Shown one piece after another: positions 12,633-24,816 of a stretch of DNA of 64,000 bases. This DNA comes from Rugalucina vietnamica (taxonomy: Eukaryota > Mollusca > Bivalvia > Lucinida > Lucinidae). The notes beneath the pieces are model-generated. The model made no database searches and was not told the DNA's origin. It saw nothing but the letters and a program-made list of their open reading frames with translations. Position 1 is the first letter of the stretch; each line of letters opens with the position of its first letter. The stretch is taken from assembly GCA_964017185.1 (NCBI GenBank), contig OZ024884.1:17382548-17446547 (forward strand). The letters run 5' to 3'. A program made the position numbers and the translations under genes.

Positions 12633-12808
12633 AAGCAGGTAATGATCAGGAAATGGAGCAATCAGATTGAAACTCCTATTCCAAACACCGAGGTTGGAAT
12701 GAAACTAAATCAACAATCAGGTACTTATACGAAGCGTACATATGGTAATCTGAGTGAGCAGTTATTGCCCTATAGGTGGCTACTAAGGTACTCGAACTTA
12801 ACTAGTAA
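12633..12808 (-). repeat. Dispersed ~180-bp repeat, copy 1
   Basis: Reverse-oriented copy of a family also found at 27895, 40696, 54474 and 60684. Shared blocks in family sense are AGTTAC..., CTATTGGGAAA, GTACCTGATTGTT, CACCTCGG.TTTTGGAGT and TTTTCCTGATC. No clear A/B box is seen, so SINE or MITE status is open. Confidence 0.75.
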
Positions 12809-13613
12809 ATATATGAACACGTAGATAATGTGCAAAACCAAAACATAAAACAATTATAACCACAACTGAAATATGACCTTGAATCGACCAGTGATTGGCT
12901 TAAATCGATTTCACATGGTCTTAACCTTACTTGAGATAGGACAATCAAACTGATTACAATGCACTTTTTCTCAGTCAAGTCGAAATAGATAATTGAGAAC
13001 ACAATATTAGTACTAGCCACAGGAGACAATTGTTCTACATAATTTTCTACTACGTACATGCATCACTTTAAAAGTGTTTGTACCCTACATTTTACTATAC
13101 AATAACCGTTTGTGTATGTTTAAAAAACACCTTCTGTTGCGTTTCCGATTTAGAAGGAGTCAATTAGACTGCTTTGCTCTGTACGAATGAACTGACTCGC
13201 CTCGTAGTCATGAAATTAACATTCCATTCTGAAAGAGCAACATAAGTGCCAGCTTCATTTGAAAACCTGCAACATTTAAAAGTGCTTCTATTAAGGACGC
13301 ATTGCATTCCATCTAAAACCAAAAGCACCAAAACGTTGAATATTTCACAGATAATTAACGATGATTTATTCTCAGTGACTCTCTTTCTTCAAAATTTCGG
13401 ACTTCTGCTTTTATCAAGATACATAACACTCTCCTTATAGTAAATTGTAACTGAAAACAAATATTAACGCCATCTTGGAAAGTTATTATGACACAACGTC
13501 AATGGTGATGTGACGTCATTAACATGACATCAAAAGTGGGCGAGCGGAGTCCTAGACGCCTTATAACGTCACGCCACAATTGGCAATAAGGTATATTTGT
13601 TTTCTTATAAGGT

Positions 13614-14180
13614 TTACTTAAGTATATATTCTGGTGGAATATTGACACTTTTTATTGTTAGGTTTTTCATCTCGTTTTTTACAAATGCCTTATAGCCAAG
13701 TGCCTCGTATAAGTGCTTGCAAAAGTTATTTATCTTTTTGACAACATCCCATTTTATCTTATGTCTCCACCAAAACGCTGTATTTGTGTCTCTCTCTCTT
13801 CGCAGTTTCTTGTGAGAATGCATTAATACACTTCTCACATTTGAATATTTGGATTCATTTAGAGACATGCCTAAATATCTATAAACTGACTTTATTTTTT
13901 CCAAAGGGTCTTTAAGTAAGTCTTCGTAGTATACAAATCTAAATCTAGCCGGATACTTCTTTAATAGTTTCTGACCCTCTTGGTAATCATATATCATCTT
14001 TTTACACAGTGATTCAGCATTTGAGGAAACGTTTTTGAACGGATACCATTCTGTTTCGATCCTACTGTTAATTATTGCCCTTGGGTCTCTAAACAGTTGG
14101 ATAACCTTGAGATTATCCCGTGACTGAAGCAAAGTTTCGGTGTTATCTGGAGAAAGTCTCAAAACTTTTGTGACGCGGTG
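13614..14180 (-). pseudogene. Carbohydrate sulfotransferase exon, 3' part (split by transposon)
   Basis: This encodes the C-terminal 189 residues of a Golgi carbohydrate 6-O-sulfotransferase-like enzyme (CHST1-like/GlcNAc6ST group), which moves sulfate from PAPS to sugar hydroxyls. The 3'-phosphate-binding motif is visible as LFRDPRAIINSR, followed by FVYYEDLLKDP and AFWWRHKIKW, close to the paralogue at 43027-43700. The frame is intact to its stop but opens abruptly at the end of a 3.1-kb element. The missing 5' part of the same exon is at 17278-17375. Frames at the two sides join as N-A-K-H-R-V, matching N-A-S-H-R-V in the paralogue. In this sequence the gene should be disrupted, unless the insertion is polymorphic or removed by unusual splicing. 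The 5'-PAPS-binding loop lies in an upstream exon I could not find. Confidence 0.9.
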
Positions 14181-14470
14181 TTTACACTACTGCAAAAGGG
14201 TACCATTAAAATCCTGTTAAAATACCATTAATGACCCATGAATATACCAAAAACCATTAAAAGGAGCCATTAGTCTTTGCAGAAAAAAAATAATGGGTTA
14301 AACCTTCAGCCATTAAAATGCTCACTTATGGCCATTAATTCAAGATTTTACCATTAAAAAGACATGGAATGCAGATTAATATAATGTTGCGGCATAAAAG
14401 TATAGGCATTAAAAAAGTAATGGGCCATTACTTCTTGTTTTAGCTTTATTCATGCCCATCAACTACCATG

Positions 14471-15545
14471 AACATTTATTCATGCCCATCAATCCACCAA
14501 TGAATGATGGCCATTAAATACAAAAACGTAACAAATAATGGCCATAATAAAGATTGCTAAAAGTCATTGGCATTAAAAACATATGGCGATTAATCATGGC
14601 CATTAATATATCATTGAATTCTGAATCAGGCCATTCATGGGGCAATAACTTTGTTTGTAATGGGGATGAAAGAAATACTGAGAAAAGTTTCAACTTCTTT
14701 CATTTTGATTTGTGCCCATTAACTACCATGAACATTTATTCATGCCCATCAATCACCAACTGATGATGGCCATTAAATACCAAACAGAAACAAATAATGG
14801 CCATTATAAAAGTTGCTAAAAATCATTGGCATTAAAAAAACTCTTGATGATTAATTATGGCCATTAATATATCATTGAATTCTAAATCAGACCATTCATG
14901 GGCATTCACTTTGTTTGTAATGGGGATGAAAGAAATACTGAGAAAAGTTTCAACTTCTTTCATTTTGATTTGTGCCCATTAACTACCATGAACATTTATT
15001 CATTCCCATCAATCACCAACTGATGATGGCCATTAAATACCAAACAGAAACAAATAATGGCCATTATAAAAGTTGCTAAAATCATTGGCATTAAAAAACT
15101 CTTGATGATTAATTATGGCCATTAATATATCATTGAATTCTGAATCAGACCATTCATGGGCATTCACTTTGTTTGTAATGGGGATGAAAGAAATACTGAG
15201 GAAAGTTTCAACTTCTTTGATTTTGATTCATGCTCATTAACTACCATGACAATTTATTCATGCCCATCAATCACCCACTAATGATGGCCACTAAATACCA
15301 AACAGTAACAAATAATGGCCATTATAAAAGTTGCTAAAATCATAGACATTAAAAAACTCTTGACGATTAATTATGGCCATTAATAGTATCACTGGAATTC
15401 TGAATTAGATCATTCATGGGCATTAACTTTGTTTGTAATGGGGATGAATAAAATCCATAAAGGTTTTAATTTCTTTCATTTTGATTCATGCTCATTAACT
15501 ACCATGAACATTTATTTATTAACTACCATGAACATTTATTCAAGC
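14471..15545. repeat. ~260-bp tandem repeat inside the CATTAA element
   Basis: The phrase AACATTTATTCATGCCCATC or its variant recurs at 14471, 14731, 14991, about 15249 and about 15507, a period of 258-260 bp. Middle copies are the most alike, and the last is partial with a 33-bp local duplication of AACTACCATGAACATTTATT. Confidence 0.9.
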
Positions 15546-16482
15546 CAAGCAATCACCCATGAAAGATGCTTACTGATGACCCATAATCCCATGCCCTCTG
15601 ACCTCACTTCCTTTTCCTGTTTCATATAATTTTAGAAAGTGAACAGATATCTAGTCTGAACAAATCTTCAAATATCTAAGGCATCAGAATGCCTACAAAC
15701 AAGAAACTTGAAGAATAAACTGCAGACAGGCTAAGAGATGCTAACAGGAAGAGAAAACTGCAAAAACATTGATGGAAAATGGTCAAGGCAAAGCTTATGT
15801 AGAAAATTGTGCGGAATGAAATTCAATGAACATTTCTGGAAAGATAAATTGATATAAGCTAGGACTTGTAAAACGAGATTGTTACACTTGCTGCCTTGCA
15901 GGTAAGCATTTTAGAAGAACTTTGATGCTAATTTGCTAAAATATGAACATTTGTACATGTTGCTCTTATTTATCATACTGCAGATGTGTCTGATTGGGGT
16001 TGGGGTTTTGAGATTCCATATTCTGGCCTGAATTTCATTTCAGAGACACTTTCTGGGTACATCCTTCCAATGCAAACAGGCCATTGAAACAACTAAATAG
16101 ATGGCAGCAAACCCATCCCATCCATTTATCGATTGCAACTGTGTTGGTTGTTCTCAGTAGCAATTTGCTTATATGACTCCTTGCTCTTTATTAATAGTCC
16201 TAAGCTCTTGATAGCTCTTTCACCATGTTAAGATTTGGCAATTAAGTCTAGCAATAATGTGCATGAAAGCCATAATATGATTCAACAGTAATTCTTGATT
16301 CAGGGCTCTTGTCAGGGTCTACACTGCACAGCCTATGGACATGGTCTAGATTAATGGCCTATAACAGTCCCTTCCCCCATTTCATAATGGCCATTATTTT
16401 TTGTTGCCATTATTTTAGACCCATTACTGGACCTGTCCCCCCACCCATTAACCACATTGTAGGGTTACGGTAATGGGCATGA

Positions 16483-16697
16483 TTTGGATTAATGGGCATT
16501 CGAATAATGGGCATTAAAATTTTCAATGCCCGGGATTTTTCCCCATTGTTTGGCCATTAGAAAATTTATGCCCATTAACAATATTTAAGGGGTTTAATGG
16601 GCATTAGAATAATGGGCATTAAAATGTTCAATGCCCAGGATTTTCCCCATTGTTTGGCCATTAGAAAATTAATGCCCATTAACAATATTTAAGGGGT
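16483..16697. repeat. ~107-bp duplication inside the CATTAA element
   Basis: A block containing AATGGGCATTAAAAT, TTTCCCCATTGTTTGGCC and CAATATTTAAGGGGTTTA occurs twice in direct order with a few substitutions. Confidence 0.85.
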
Positions 16698-17277
16698 TTA
16701 CTGTAAAGGGCATGGTTTTGCTATGAAAAAAATACAATTACATTTTCATGGCCATTTCCAGGCAGATATTTTGACCATTAACTTGCCATTTTATTTTTAA
16801 TCCCCATTAAATTTATTTGGATAATGGGCATGGTAAAACAGTGGAAAAAATTCTCTTTCCCATTAATCCAAACTCATGCCCATCACAATGTCGCTTTTAA
16901 TGGCCACTGCCCATTAAATTATGCCATGAAAAATAGTAATGGGTCATGACTTTAGAAATTATAAAAAAATCATGGCAACCATTAAAAAATAATGGCTACC
17001 ATTAAAAAATTAATGCCCATGAGTATACATATTTGTAATTGTCATTATTTCCTTAGTAATTAACCCTGAAAAATTAATGCTCGCATTTGTCTATTTATGG
17101 CCATGAATGACTTCTTTAATGGCCATAACTCTCCCATTAATGGTAATTTAATGTCATTTTAATGGCATTTTAACGGTTTATTAATGCCCATCACAATGTC
17201 GCTTTTAATGGGTGATGTTAATGGCTCAAGCCATGAGTTTTCATGGCTGATTCATGGTTGATCTGGCAGTAGTGAAA

Positions 17278-17375
17278 TTTGGCATTGTTACACAGTGTTG
17301 GAAATTTCTGGCTGATGCACGCATTGTTTTGTCCTTTTTTGGCTATACACTCGTCCACTGACTTCCAAAGTGGAC
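17278..17375 (-). pseudogene. Carbohydrate sulfotransferase exon, 5' part (split by transposon)
   Basis: On the minus strand the acceptor TTTGTTTTGCAG is followed by about 98 coding bases that align with the start of the paralogous exon at 43700. Both begin G-T-C-C after AG, in the same phase, reading P-x-W here and P-S-W in the paralogue, and both run to C-x-N-A. The frame ends at the edge of the 3.1-kb insertion. With the TTT duplication counted once, this part plus 13614-14180 makes a 665-base exon, against 674 bases in the paralogue. This was found by comparing the two loci, not from its own length. Confidence 0.85.
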
Positions 17376-18395
17376 CTGCAAAACAAAGGATTTTTGTCTA
17401 ATTCTGAATACGAACGTATAATTCGAAAGCCCCTTAGAGCTTAAATTTCTTGTCGATTGATAATAGAAAAATGTTTGATATTATTAGTCATCTTGAAGGA
17501 CAGCTGACAGTGGTAAATTCAGACCAGTATAAAACGATATGTTGAAAACGACCAGTATAAAACGATATGTTCCATGGGTTTCATCAATATCGAGATGATA
17601 TTATATAATTACATTTCTTATAATAGTCGCTACATAGAAACATCTGTTTTTCTGATAGATTTTGTAACAATGAAGTGGTAACTACTAATATATATGTTTA
17701 AATATATACAGTCGTATAGTCATGTCGTAGGGAGCTGTAACATTTTCAATTTTTCAATTCAGTCTATGTCAATTCACTATAGCTTAGTTCATATTATGTG
17801 TAACTTTTGAAACACACTGATATACTACTTTGGAGATGCCACCTACGTCATGTCATAATCTTGTTATATTACCATCCATATGCTTATCATCCTACATGTA
17901 TCCATTTTTCATGCGTATTGGATGTTCGATCTGATCGCAATTTTATGGTTGCTGGCAGACACAGCCTAGATCAGGGGTGCCATATTAGTATAACTGCTCT
18001 GGGCACTGCATTCCTCAACATTTGCTTTGCGGTCATCCAGTACTCACGATAAAATATGTCAAGTTAGTGTATTTGTGTATTTGTATTGAATGTTTTGAAG
18101 ATGCGCTAAAATGTATTTGGCAATCTGAATAAAGAATTGAATTGAATGGGTAGAAGAAGTTATGCACGTTTTCTGGGGCGAAAGTATTTAATTGTGTGAA
18201 ATTCAGGTATTTGAAAAGTATGTTACGTTAAACGTATATGTTATGAACGTTTACCTCTTAACAATGCCCTATTGTTTTCAGTATTCTGTCAATCATTTCG
18301 TGACGTCATTCAGAACGGCAGCCATTTTTCATGTCGACTGGAACTTAAATTTGTGTTTGCTTAGTTTCATAAACCTGTTTTTGGAACAGTGGGAA
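17376..18395. other. Intronic or intergenic stretch without gene
   Basis: No upstream sulfotransferase exon with a P-loop-like 5'-PAPS motif is visible here. A short direct duplication (GACCAGTATAAAACGATATGTT) sits at about 17521-17572. Confidence 0.5.
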
Positions 18396-18831
18396 CCCAG
18401 CTAACAAACAAACGTTTCTAAAACGTTTTAGTTTGGTTTTGAAAACGTTTGGTAGTTTGGGTTTTTTTAGGGATTTTGTGGAATTTCCAAAAAGTATTTC
18501 TAAACGTTTTGGTAAAACGTTTTTTGTAAACTTTCCCGCGACCTAAAGGTAACGTATAGTAGCCGGTTAGAATAGTTTTTTAACCTCTGCGCCACCCCTT
18601 CAACTCTAGTTCGTCATGAGGATCGGTTTCCCTAATTCTAGGGAAAACACCACCTCTCCCAAACTGAGCTGCATGAGGATCGGAAATCCAAAACTGTTCT
18701 ATCCGGCTACAATACAAATTTTATATTGCAAAGAAAGCTGTGCATCTCTATCGTTAACGATTTAACCTGTTTGAAGGTTAAAGGTAATACCAATACATCA
18801 TTTAACAATACAAACAATGACACTTTGTTTG

Positions 18832-18867
<36 letters not shown>

Positions 18868-19709
18868 TAGGGTCCAAATGACCAAATGGTATTCTCTAGA
18901 GCCTTGTGTCGTAGTTTCTGCTCATAACCTTTTTCTATCACACCTGTAGGGATCCTGAAACATAATTTCAGAACGTTTCTAAAACATTTCAATAACGTAT
19001 CTTGTACAAATGAATTCGAAACTCTTCGAGACGCTTAATGTTAATGAAAATTGCAATGCCTTAATTATAAACTATATTGAGATTAGTATAATATTTTCTG
19101 GACCAGGCGATGGCTTTTTATGGCTAATACCCGCCTCATAAAGCACAAAATATTGATAGCTGCGAAAACACATGACGTTTCAAAAATATCACTACAGCCA
19201 GTTTCGTTCTGTTGATTTATTTTCCTTTACATCTAGGTAATTTAGATACAACATAAATGGCAAACAAAAAACTTAAACCCACATTAGTTCGGAGCAACAT
19301 CGAATAAAAAGTTGTATTTACCTTATCGCAGTTTCCTTTGTTCTCGCGTTTTGAAAATACCAGAAGCTTCCTCCACGTGGCACGCCATGTGCTTCAAAAG
19401 TTTCGAAAACGTTTTTTAACGTTGTAATGGAACCAATTGAAAATCATACAAAACATGAAATTTGCGCATGCCGTTATGTCGCGGTCTTGTATCTTTATAT
19501 TTTAGTAACTCATTTTATTAGTAACTCTATTTGATTTTCAGATTTCGGCATGTATATTTGTAAAACGTCCTTCAAACGTTTGGCTCAGCCAAACGTTCAT
19601 ATTACCAAAGTCGAACGTTGGTATAACATTCTAAGAACGTTAAGCTCACCCAAACCTTCATACAACCAAAGGCGAACGAACGTTCCAAAAACGTTTCTTG
19701 TTAGCTGGG
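18396..19709. mobile_element. AACGTTT-rich inverted-repeat element
   Basis: Ends are inverted CCCAGCTAACAA followed by AAACGTTT words. The first ~140 and last ~160 bases are dense in AACGTTT/AAACGTT in both orientations. Length is 1.3 kb with no transposase. The interior includes a TTA microsatellite and other unrelated sequence. No convincing target duplication is visible, so the exact ends may be off by a few bases. Confidence 0.7.
18833..18868. repeat. (TTA)n microsatellite
   Basis: Twelve tandem TTA units, inside the AACGTTT-rich element. Confidence 0.9.
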
Positions 19710-20557
19710 AAGCTATGGTTGGCAACTTTCATTCTTCTATGAAAGGAATTTGTGTTTTCGATGCGAGTAATTCTTATTTTTGCTAATATGGCTCAAAATG
19801 GTACGTTGACCTACTTACTTAATATGTATAGGCAAAATAATTTGACCGTGCCGCTTGACACGGTTTATAAGCTGTAGGGGTCTTCAACGGGCGTTTAACA
19901 TTATATTTGACAAGACAACAGAGAATGTTTGGCTTTAATCCCCTTAAAGTGCCTCATATAATTTACGTACTTTCGGTTCTAAAAATAGAACTGGAAATGC
20001 CCTCAACAGCTTTTCATTCCGCCATATTGGTTCAACCGTTCAGTGATTTGAAGAAGCTAAAGACATTATAAATTTTCCTTGTTAAAAGGAACGCTTGGCT
20101 AGTCTGTATATACCATTATTTGTCCGTGTGTTGTGTTTTTCGGTAACTCGATGAATCGCATCGGTCTTGAACACTTCCTCGCTACGGTGGATTTCAAGCT
20201 TTCGTGCTTTGTCGGACCTAGACAAAATTCCGTGTCTTAGCATTATCCGTCCAGAACACCATCTAAATGTTTAACGTTAGATCCAAGAACGTCATTCTTC
20301 CCACAAGTCCTAATAAAAACGGCGGAGAGCAAGTCTGGTTTCCGTCTTCAATTTCTTTATTATGCAAGAATTGTAGCAAAACATTGCGACTGGAACCAGG
20401 CCCCTGGATGTCAAAGGGAAACCCCATAGATTGAAAGAAACCCCCCACAGATTGAGGAGAAATCCCCATTCCGTTTCAATTGCTTGACGCTGTCGCGCCA
20501 AGCAAAAAATAAGCTTTAATCGGTATAATTTAAAGGAATCGGTACATGATGAAAACA

Positions 20558-20757
20558 ATGAGAAAAGAGTGCGTGATATTCGGTTGCACCAATAGAGAGA
20601 CTGATATGCTACCACGGGTGAAATTTCAACTTATTCCTAGCGTCCAACCGCGAAGAATGACCTGAACGCGATCAACAGACGAAAGATGTTTCCACCGGAA
20701 AAGACTGGTCGCCGGGTGATAAGTCTGCTAGACGTTGCAGCGAACACTTCATTCAAG
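20558..20757 (+). pseudogene. Broken THAP zinc-finger domain
   Basis: A THAP DNA-binding domain (C2CH zinc module, found in host factors and in P-element/Kolobok transposases) can be read, but only by moving through three frames. First comes MRKECVIFGCTNRE with VKFQLIPS; then LNAINRRK about 20655-20680; then DWSPGDKSARRCSEHFIQG to 20757. The zinc ligands CxxxxC and the later C..H pair are present. At least two small indels and a stop at the acceptor side of the middle block break the frame. It ends at CAAG followed by GTTTGT, a donor-like site, as THAP exons often do. I interpret it as a dead copy of a gene or a P-type transposon. Confidence 0.75.
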
Positions 20758-20989
20758 GTTTGTTTATGCTGCCGTTTTTTTTTCCATCATCTCAACAAAA
20801 GATGTCAACTCATTGAATTTGTTCTACTAATATAAATTGGCATATTTCAATGGAAAATTCCATTAGAGTGTCCTGTGATTTGCATTTTGTAGACTGCCTT
20901 CATGAATGAGACATTACAATAATCAGTAGGCCTAAGGCCCATTTTAATCACAATATTTTTTAACTGTTTACTGAGTCAATCAATTTCTG

Positions 20990-21115
20990 ACCATTACCTC
21001 AGGAGCTGCGGTAATGTGACTTGCTCAAGGCCACAACGAAAGGCGCCCTGGCTTTGTATTGAACCCCATAACTTTGGGCAGCTGACTCTGTGACCGGAGT
21101 CAACCACTCTACCCA
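20990..21115 (-). repeat. tRNA-derived SINE fragment
   Basis: In reverse complement the block reads a GTAGAGTGGTTGACTC segment resembling an RNA polymerase III A box, then GGGGTTCAATAC resembling a B box, then GTGGCCTTGAGCAAGTCAC, like the conserved tail found in several metazoan SINE families. It is diverged, and no clear poly-A or target duplication is seen. Confidence 0.5.
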
Positions 21116-21593
21116 TGCTTCAGTATGCTTCCTATCATGGTGGTGGGGTAGGTTTGAGAACCTAGCCTAGATTTGACCTTATCAGAGTCTCTGTAAGCGG
21201 TGTAACGTGATCATTGCAGCCTGTGTATTTTTAAACGAAAAACTCCCTGTGTTTAATTTGAATCCTGGTCGTTTCGGCCGAATTTGGGGTCGGGTGGTTT
21301 TGGTCTTGGTAGGTGGGTTGTTTCGGCCAATTTTCTGGGTGATTCTTTTGGCCAAAGTATATGGAAACTCGTAAGGTAAGTGACAACTCAAAGATAAATT
21401 GATCTTGAGTACATGCATTTTCGTGGACACATAGTTTTACATATTATGCATGTGGGGGATGTTTTGAAAGTGTTATGTACTCACATTTCCAGCCTCATAT
21501 GTTCTAAGTGTCTCAGAAAAAAAAGATCCCATTAAAATTAAATGATTTAATAGCAAAGCACTGGTGATGGAAAGGAAGGATAGTGTTGAGTGA

Positions 21594-21645
21594 ATAGATA
21601 GATAGATCGTACAATTACACTATAGATAGATAGATAGATAGATAC
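21594..21645. repeat. (GATA)n microsatellite, interrupted
   Basis: Two runs of GATA units separated by about 15 bases. Confidence 0.85.
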
Positions 21646-21807
21646 ACTGGACATGGAGTTATGAAGTCATTGGCAATCGCATGAGAAAACTTTTCGTGAT
21701 GCACCAGCTGTCGGTGATCTTATAATAAGATGGATTATCAAGGTGTGAAAACTTGTGTGTCTGTAATCTGTAATCAGCAATGCTTATCCATGGTGATTGG
21801 TTATTAA

Positions 21808-22104
21808 AGACAGGGTTTCTGTGCCGGGGGGGTCAAAATACAGGTAAAACACAGGTAATCAATTATTGATTTTTGGTGACAGGAATAAGCCAATCACATT
21901 ACTGTATTTAGGACCGTCACTATATATCATCTATTGGCTGAAATTTGATGTGAATTGGTCTGAAGTCTACTGAGAAAATGACAACTGTAGTAGTAGTAGT
22001 AGAAAGTGGCAGTTTTTCGTCATGCCGGGCTGAACGGACTTAATCCAAGATTCCACCACAAGGACGATAAAAAAATGACAACTTTATATAGTCCAGCCCT
22101 GTCT
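21808..22104. mobile_element. TTAA-flanked 297-bp MITE
   Basis: AGACAGGG at the left end and CCCTGTCT at the right form a short inverted repeat, bounded by TTAA at 21804-21807 and 22105-22108. The interior has an (AGT)n run and no coding signature. This is the pattern of a piggyBac-type MITE. Confidence 0.65.
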
Positions 22105-23340
22105 TTAAGTGTGAAAATGCATGTTTGTCAATTTGTTTTGAGTCTTTGCATGAGAAAACCAGCAGTTTGAGAATCTGACCATATCCATCACAAACCAGCC
22201 TGTACAGTCACAAAAGCCGGCCAGTCTTGAAATTTCAGATTTAAGAAGAAGGAGGATTGTACTACCTTTGTAGCAAAAACATTTAGGCACTGATCTTCTG
22301 TGTAGTTACCGCACAGCTGACATGCGCCTTATTTTTGGACGATGCATATTGTTGCCTTTCTTATGCGACGGTTGTTTGTCGGCTTAAAGTCAAAAGAAAT
22401 TTCAAATTCCATTAAATTATTAAAATTCTGAAAAAGCTCAATTTTGTTACAGCTGAATTTGTAAGTCTTTAAGATACATACATATATATGTACTCTGATA
22501 GTCTTCTTAGAATCCTCTGAGATGGGATTGTTTAGTTGCAGTTTGAATTGGGCGTCTGTTTAGACGGGTTCGTATATTGGAATGGTCCAAGTTAGACCTG
22601 AATAAATCTATCTTCTTGTTTACATTGAATTATTTAGATCGGAACAAATGACTCACATGTATGACATGCATATATCGCATACTCAGTAGATCAAATTATG
22701 TCGCGGGAAAACGCCCAGCGTTTCGCTGCTACTTCGGCATTAAGCTTTGCATTCAAAACTACATAGACAAATAAATATAGGTGCATAAAATAAACATGAC
22801 TGTCTGTAAACAGGTAAATATAATTTGATTTAATTTCATTGCAAGTATTTTGCAAGATCTTTTCCTTATTATATTTTTCATGGTACCGGCGTATGTCAGT
22901 CGGACAATTGTGTGAAATTGGACTTTCGCGGGAAAATCTGAGTAAATACACAGCCCATAATTGGCGCATTTTCATTACTCAGAAACAATGGCTCAACGAA
23001 TGCATTCAGCTTATTATCATTATTTTGTGCAAATTTGCAGACTGTCTAAAATAAATATTGATTCTACGTTGGACCGAACCAAAGTGTTTAGACGGAATAT
23101 TTGTACCGAACCAGGATCGGAACAAGATTTGGACTGGACCAGGTCCTAAGGTTATGTAGTGGGCCAAGTTGGACCGTTCCAAAATTTTGGAGCAAACCAA
23201 ATGTGTTCATCTAAACACTTGGACCGAACCAGGTCCGGTCCTGGTTCGGAACAAATTCCATCAGGAAAACATGTACGTGCAATGAACACCCCCTTAAACC
23301 CCACTTTTATATAGTAAAACTGGGGTATGCAGGGGTATAC

Positions 23341-23460
23341 CTATTTTTCTTATTTTTGCTCCAAAACATAGATTGTGGGTACTCGTTAGAACCGCCTCTG
23401 CGAGGCGGTTCTAACGTGTACCCACAATCTATGTTTTGAGCAAAAATAAGAAAAATATCA
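23341..23460. repeat. Near-perfect hairpin, ~58-bp arms, 3-base loop
   Basis: The sequence up to GAACCGCCTC, a TGC loop, and GAGGCGGTTC onward forms an almost uninterrupted stem. The arms continue through GGGTAC, ATAGATTGTG and AAAAATAAGAAAAAT with only a few mismatches and one length difference. Confidence 0.9.
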
Positions 23461-23729
23461 AAAATTTTCCTCTGAAAATTATCGATTTTTGACCTGAAAA
23501 AATTACTGTATATCATATTGGCATGTTTTCGTAATGGTCGTGTAAACAGCACATTAGATTGCATCAACTGGTTTCATTTCTATTTGATACAGGCACTACT
23601 CCAGAAACCTCTTTCAAAATTCTGTTTAGTAAGAGATGAGAAAAAAATGTAATGAAAATTATGAAATTACATTGTTTATGCTTTTTTTTTATATAAACCA
23701 TGATGCCATAGAAATCATGACCATTGTTT

Positions 23730-23842
<113 letters not shown>

Positions 23843-24816
23843 CAAAAGTCAAAAAAGACACACTGGAACTTTCTTTTCATTTATTGCTACCGGTTTCATC
23901 CATCTTGGAATTTTCAAGCAATGTTATTTACGTTACGACGTCAATGATACTATTTCCGGCGTCAACGCGCGAAAATTAATATCAAAGAAGCGTAACGTTT
24001 TTTTTCTTTGAGTATTTTATAATTGTTTATAGAAATATTTTATGACAGGAAAACATTCATATAGGTACGCATCAAGCTGAATAGCTATATAGTGTCCCTT
24101 GTTTCCACTGTATAGTAGTGTTACTTCATTAGTTAATCATTGAGTCAAGATATTGGTTTGTGTCGTAACCTGACCCAAAAGAAAATAAATAATCTCATGT
24201 TCATCTGGCACAAACAACAAAGAGATGTTAACGTAATGTGCATAGCGGAACCGGGTTGTACCGGGATTTAGCATTTATAAAAATTTATTATCTCTCTTGT
24301 ATAAAAAGTTACACCGTAAACGTACATGTATCATTTAAATCTGTTTAAACTAATTTAAACTATGCTCAATCATTTAATAGTATGAAAACCTTGCTGGTAA
24401 ATAAATTAAGGGTGAAATATATTTCTGAAATTAAATTTTGGTAAATATGCAATTTGAATACATTTATTTTATTTGAAAAGGTCCATTTACATAGCGTAAA
24501 TTTGTATCACCAAGTCAGCGTATTTGAACATTACGTTGAACATACATGTATATCAAACCAGACCATTCTGGGTGTACAAGAATAGACTTAATTAGGAACA
24601 GACTTGATAAACCGTATCTATTACGATCTAGTGGTCAAATGCAGACATAGGCATGAAATCACGCAAAACAATGCCGTTATGTTGTCCAGCGCATTTTCCG
24701 CGCATTTATAAACAAGACATCACTTCTCAAGGTCTGGTTTGTATTATAATCTCCATATGATCGAAAACTAAACGGGCATACTTCTGTACTTCTGTAACCC
24801 CAAAAAGTCAGCTTCC

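Larger units (their letters stand above)
10100..13613. other. Repeat-rich stretch without gene
   Basis: Apart from the hairpin at 10850 and the 180-bp repeat at 12633, this stretch has a decayed direct repeat of CCTGGG...AACCAGTACTAGG words at 11390-11610 and a short AT palindrome at 11623-11652. No open frame here has domain, splice or codon evidence. Confidence 0.5.
14184..17277. mobile_element. 3.1-kb element saturated with ATGGCCATTAA words, inside an exon
   Basis: The ends carry CACTACTGC in inverted orientation (ACACTACTGC on the left, GCAGTAGTGAAA on the right). The element is flanked by TTT on both sides (14181-14183, 17278-17280), which occurs once in the inferred empty site. Nearly every 20-40 bases inside contains CCATTAA, TTAATGG, ATGGGCATTAA or a close variant, on both strands. 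There is no transposase or other long coding frame, apart from a central part (15550-16350) that lacks the words. Internal tandem blocks are listed separately. A 3-bp duplication fits a PIF/Harbinger-type insertion, but the termini are short and slightly unequal, so the class is uncertain. Confidence 0.85.

Noticed and set aside
14184-17277. The 3.1-kb insertion acting as a new intron of the sulfotransferase gene
   Set aside because: A CCTTTTGCAG acceptor-like site exists at its 3' end, but I found no donor near the 5' edge that would keep the frame; RNA data could still overturn this.
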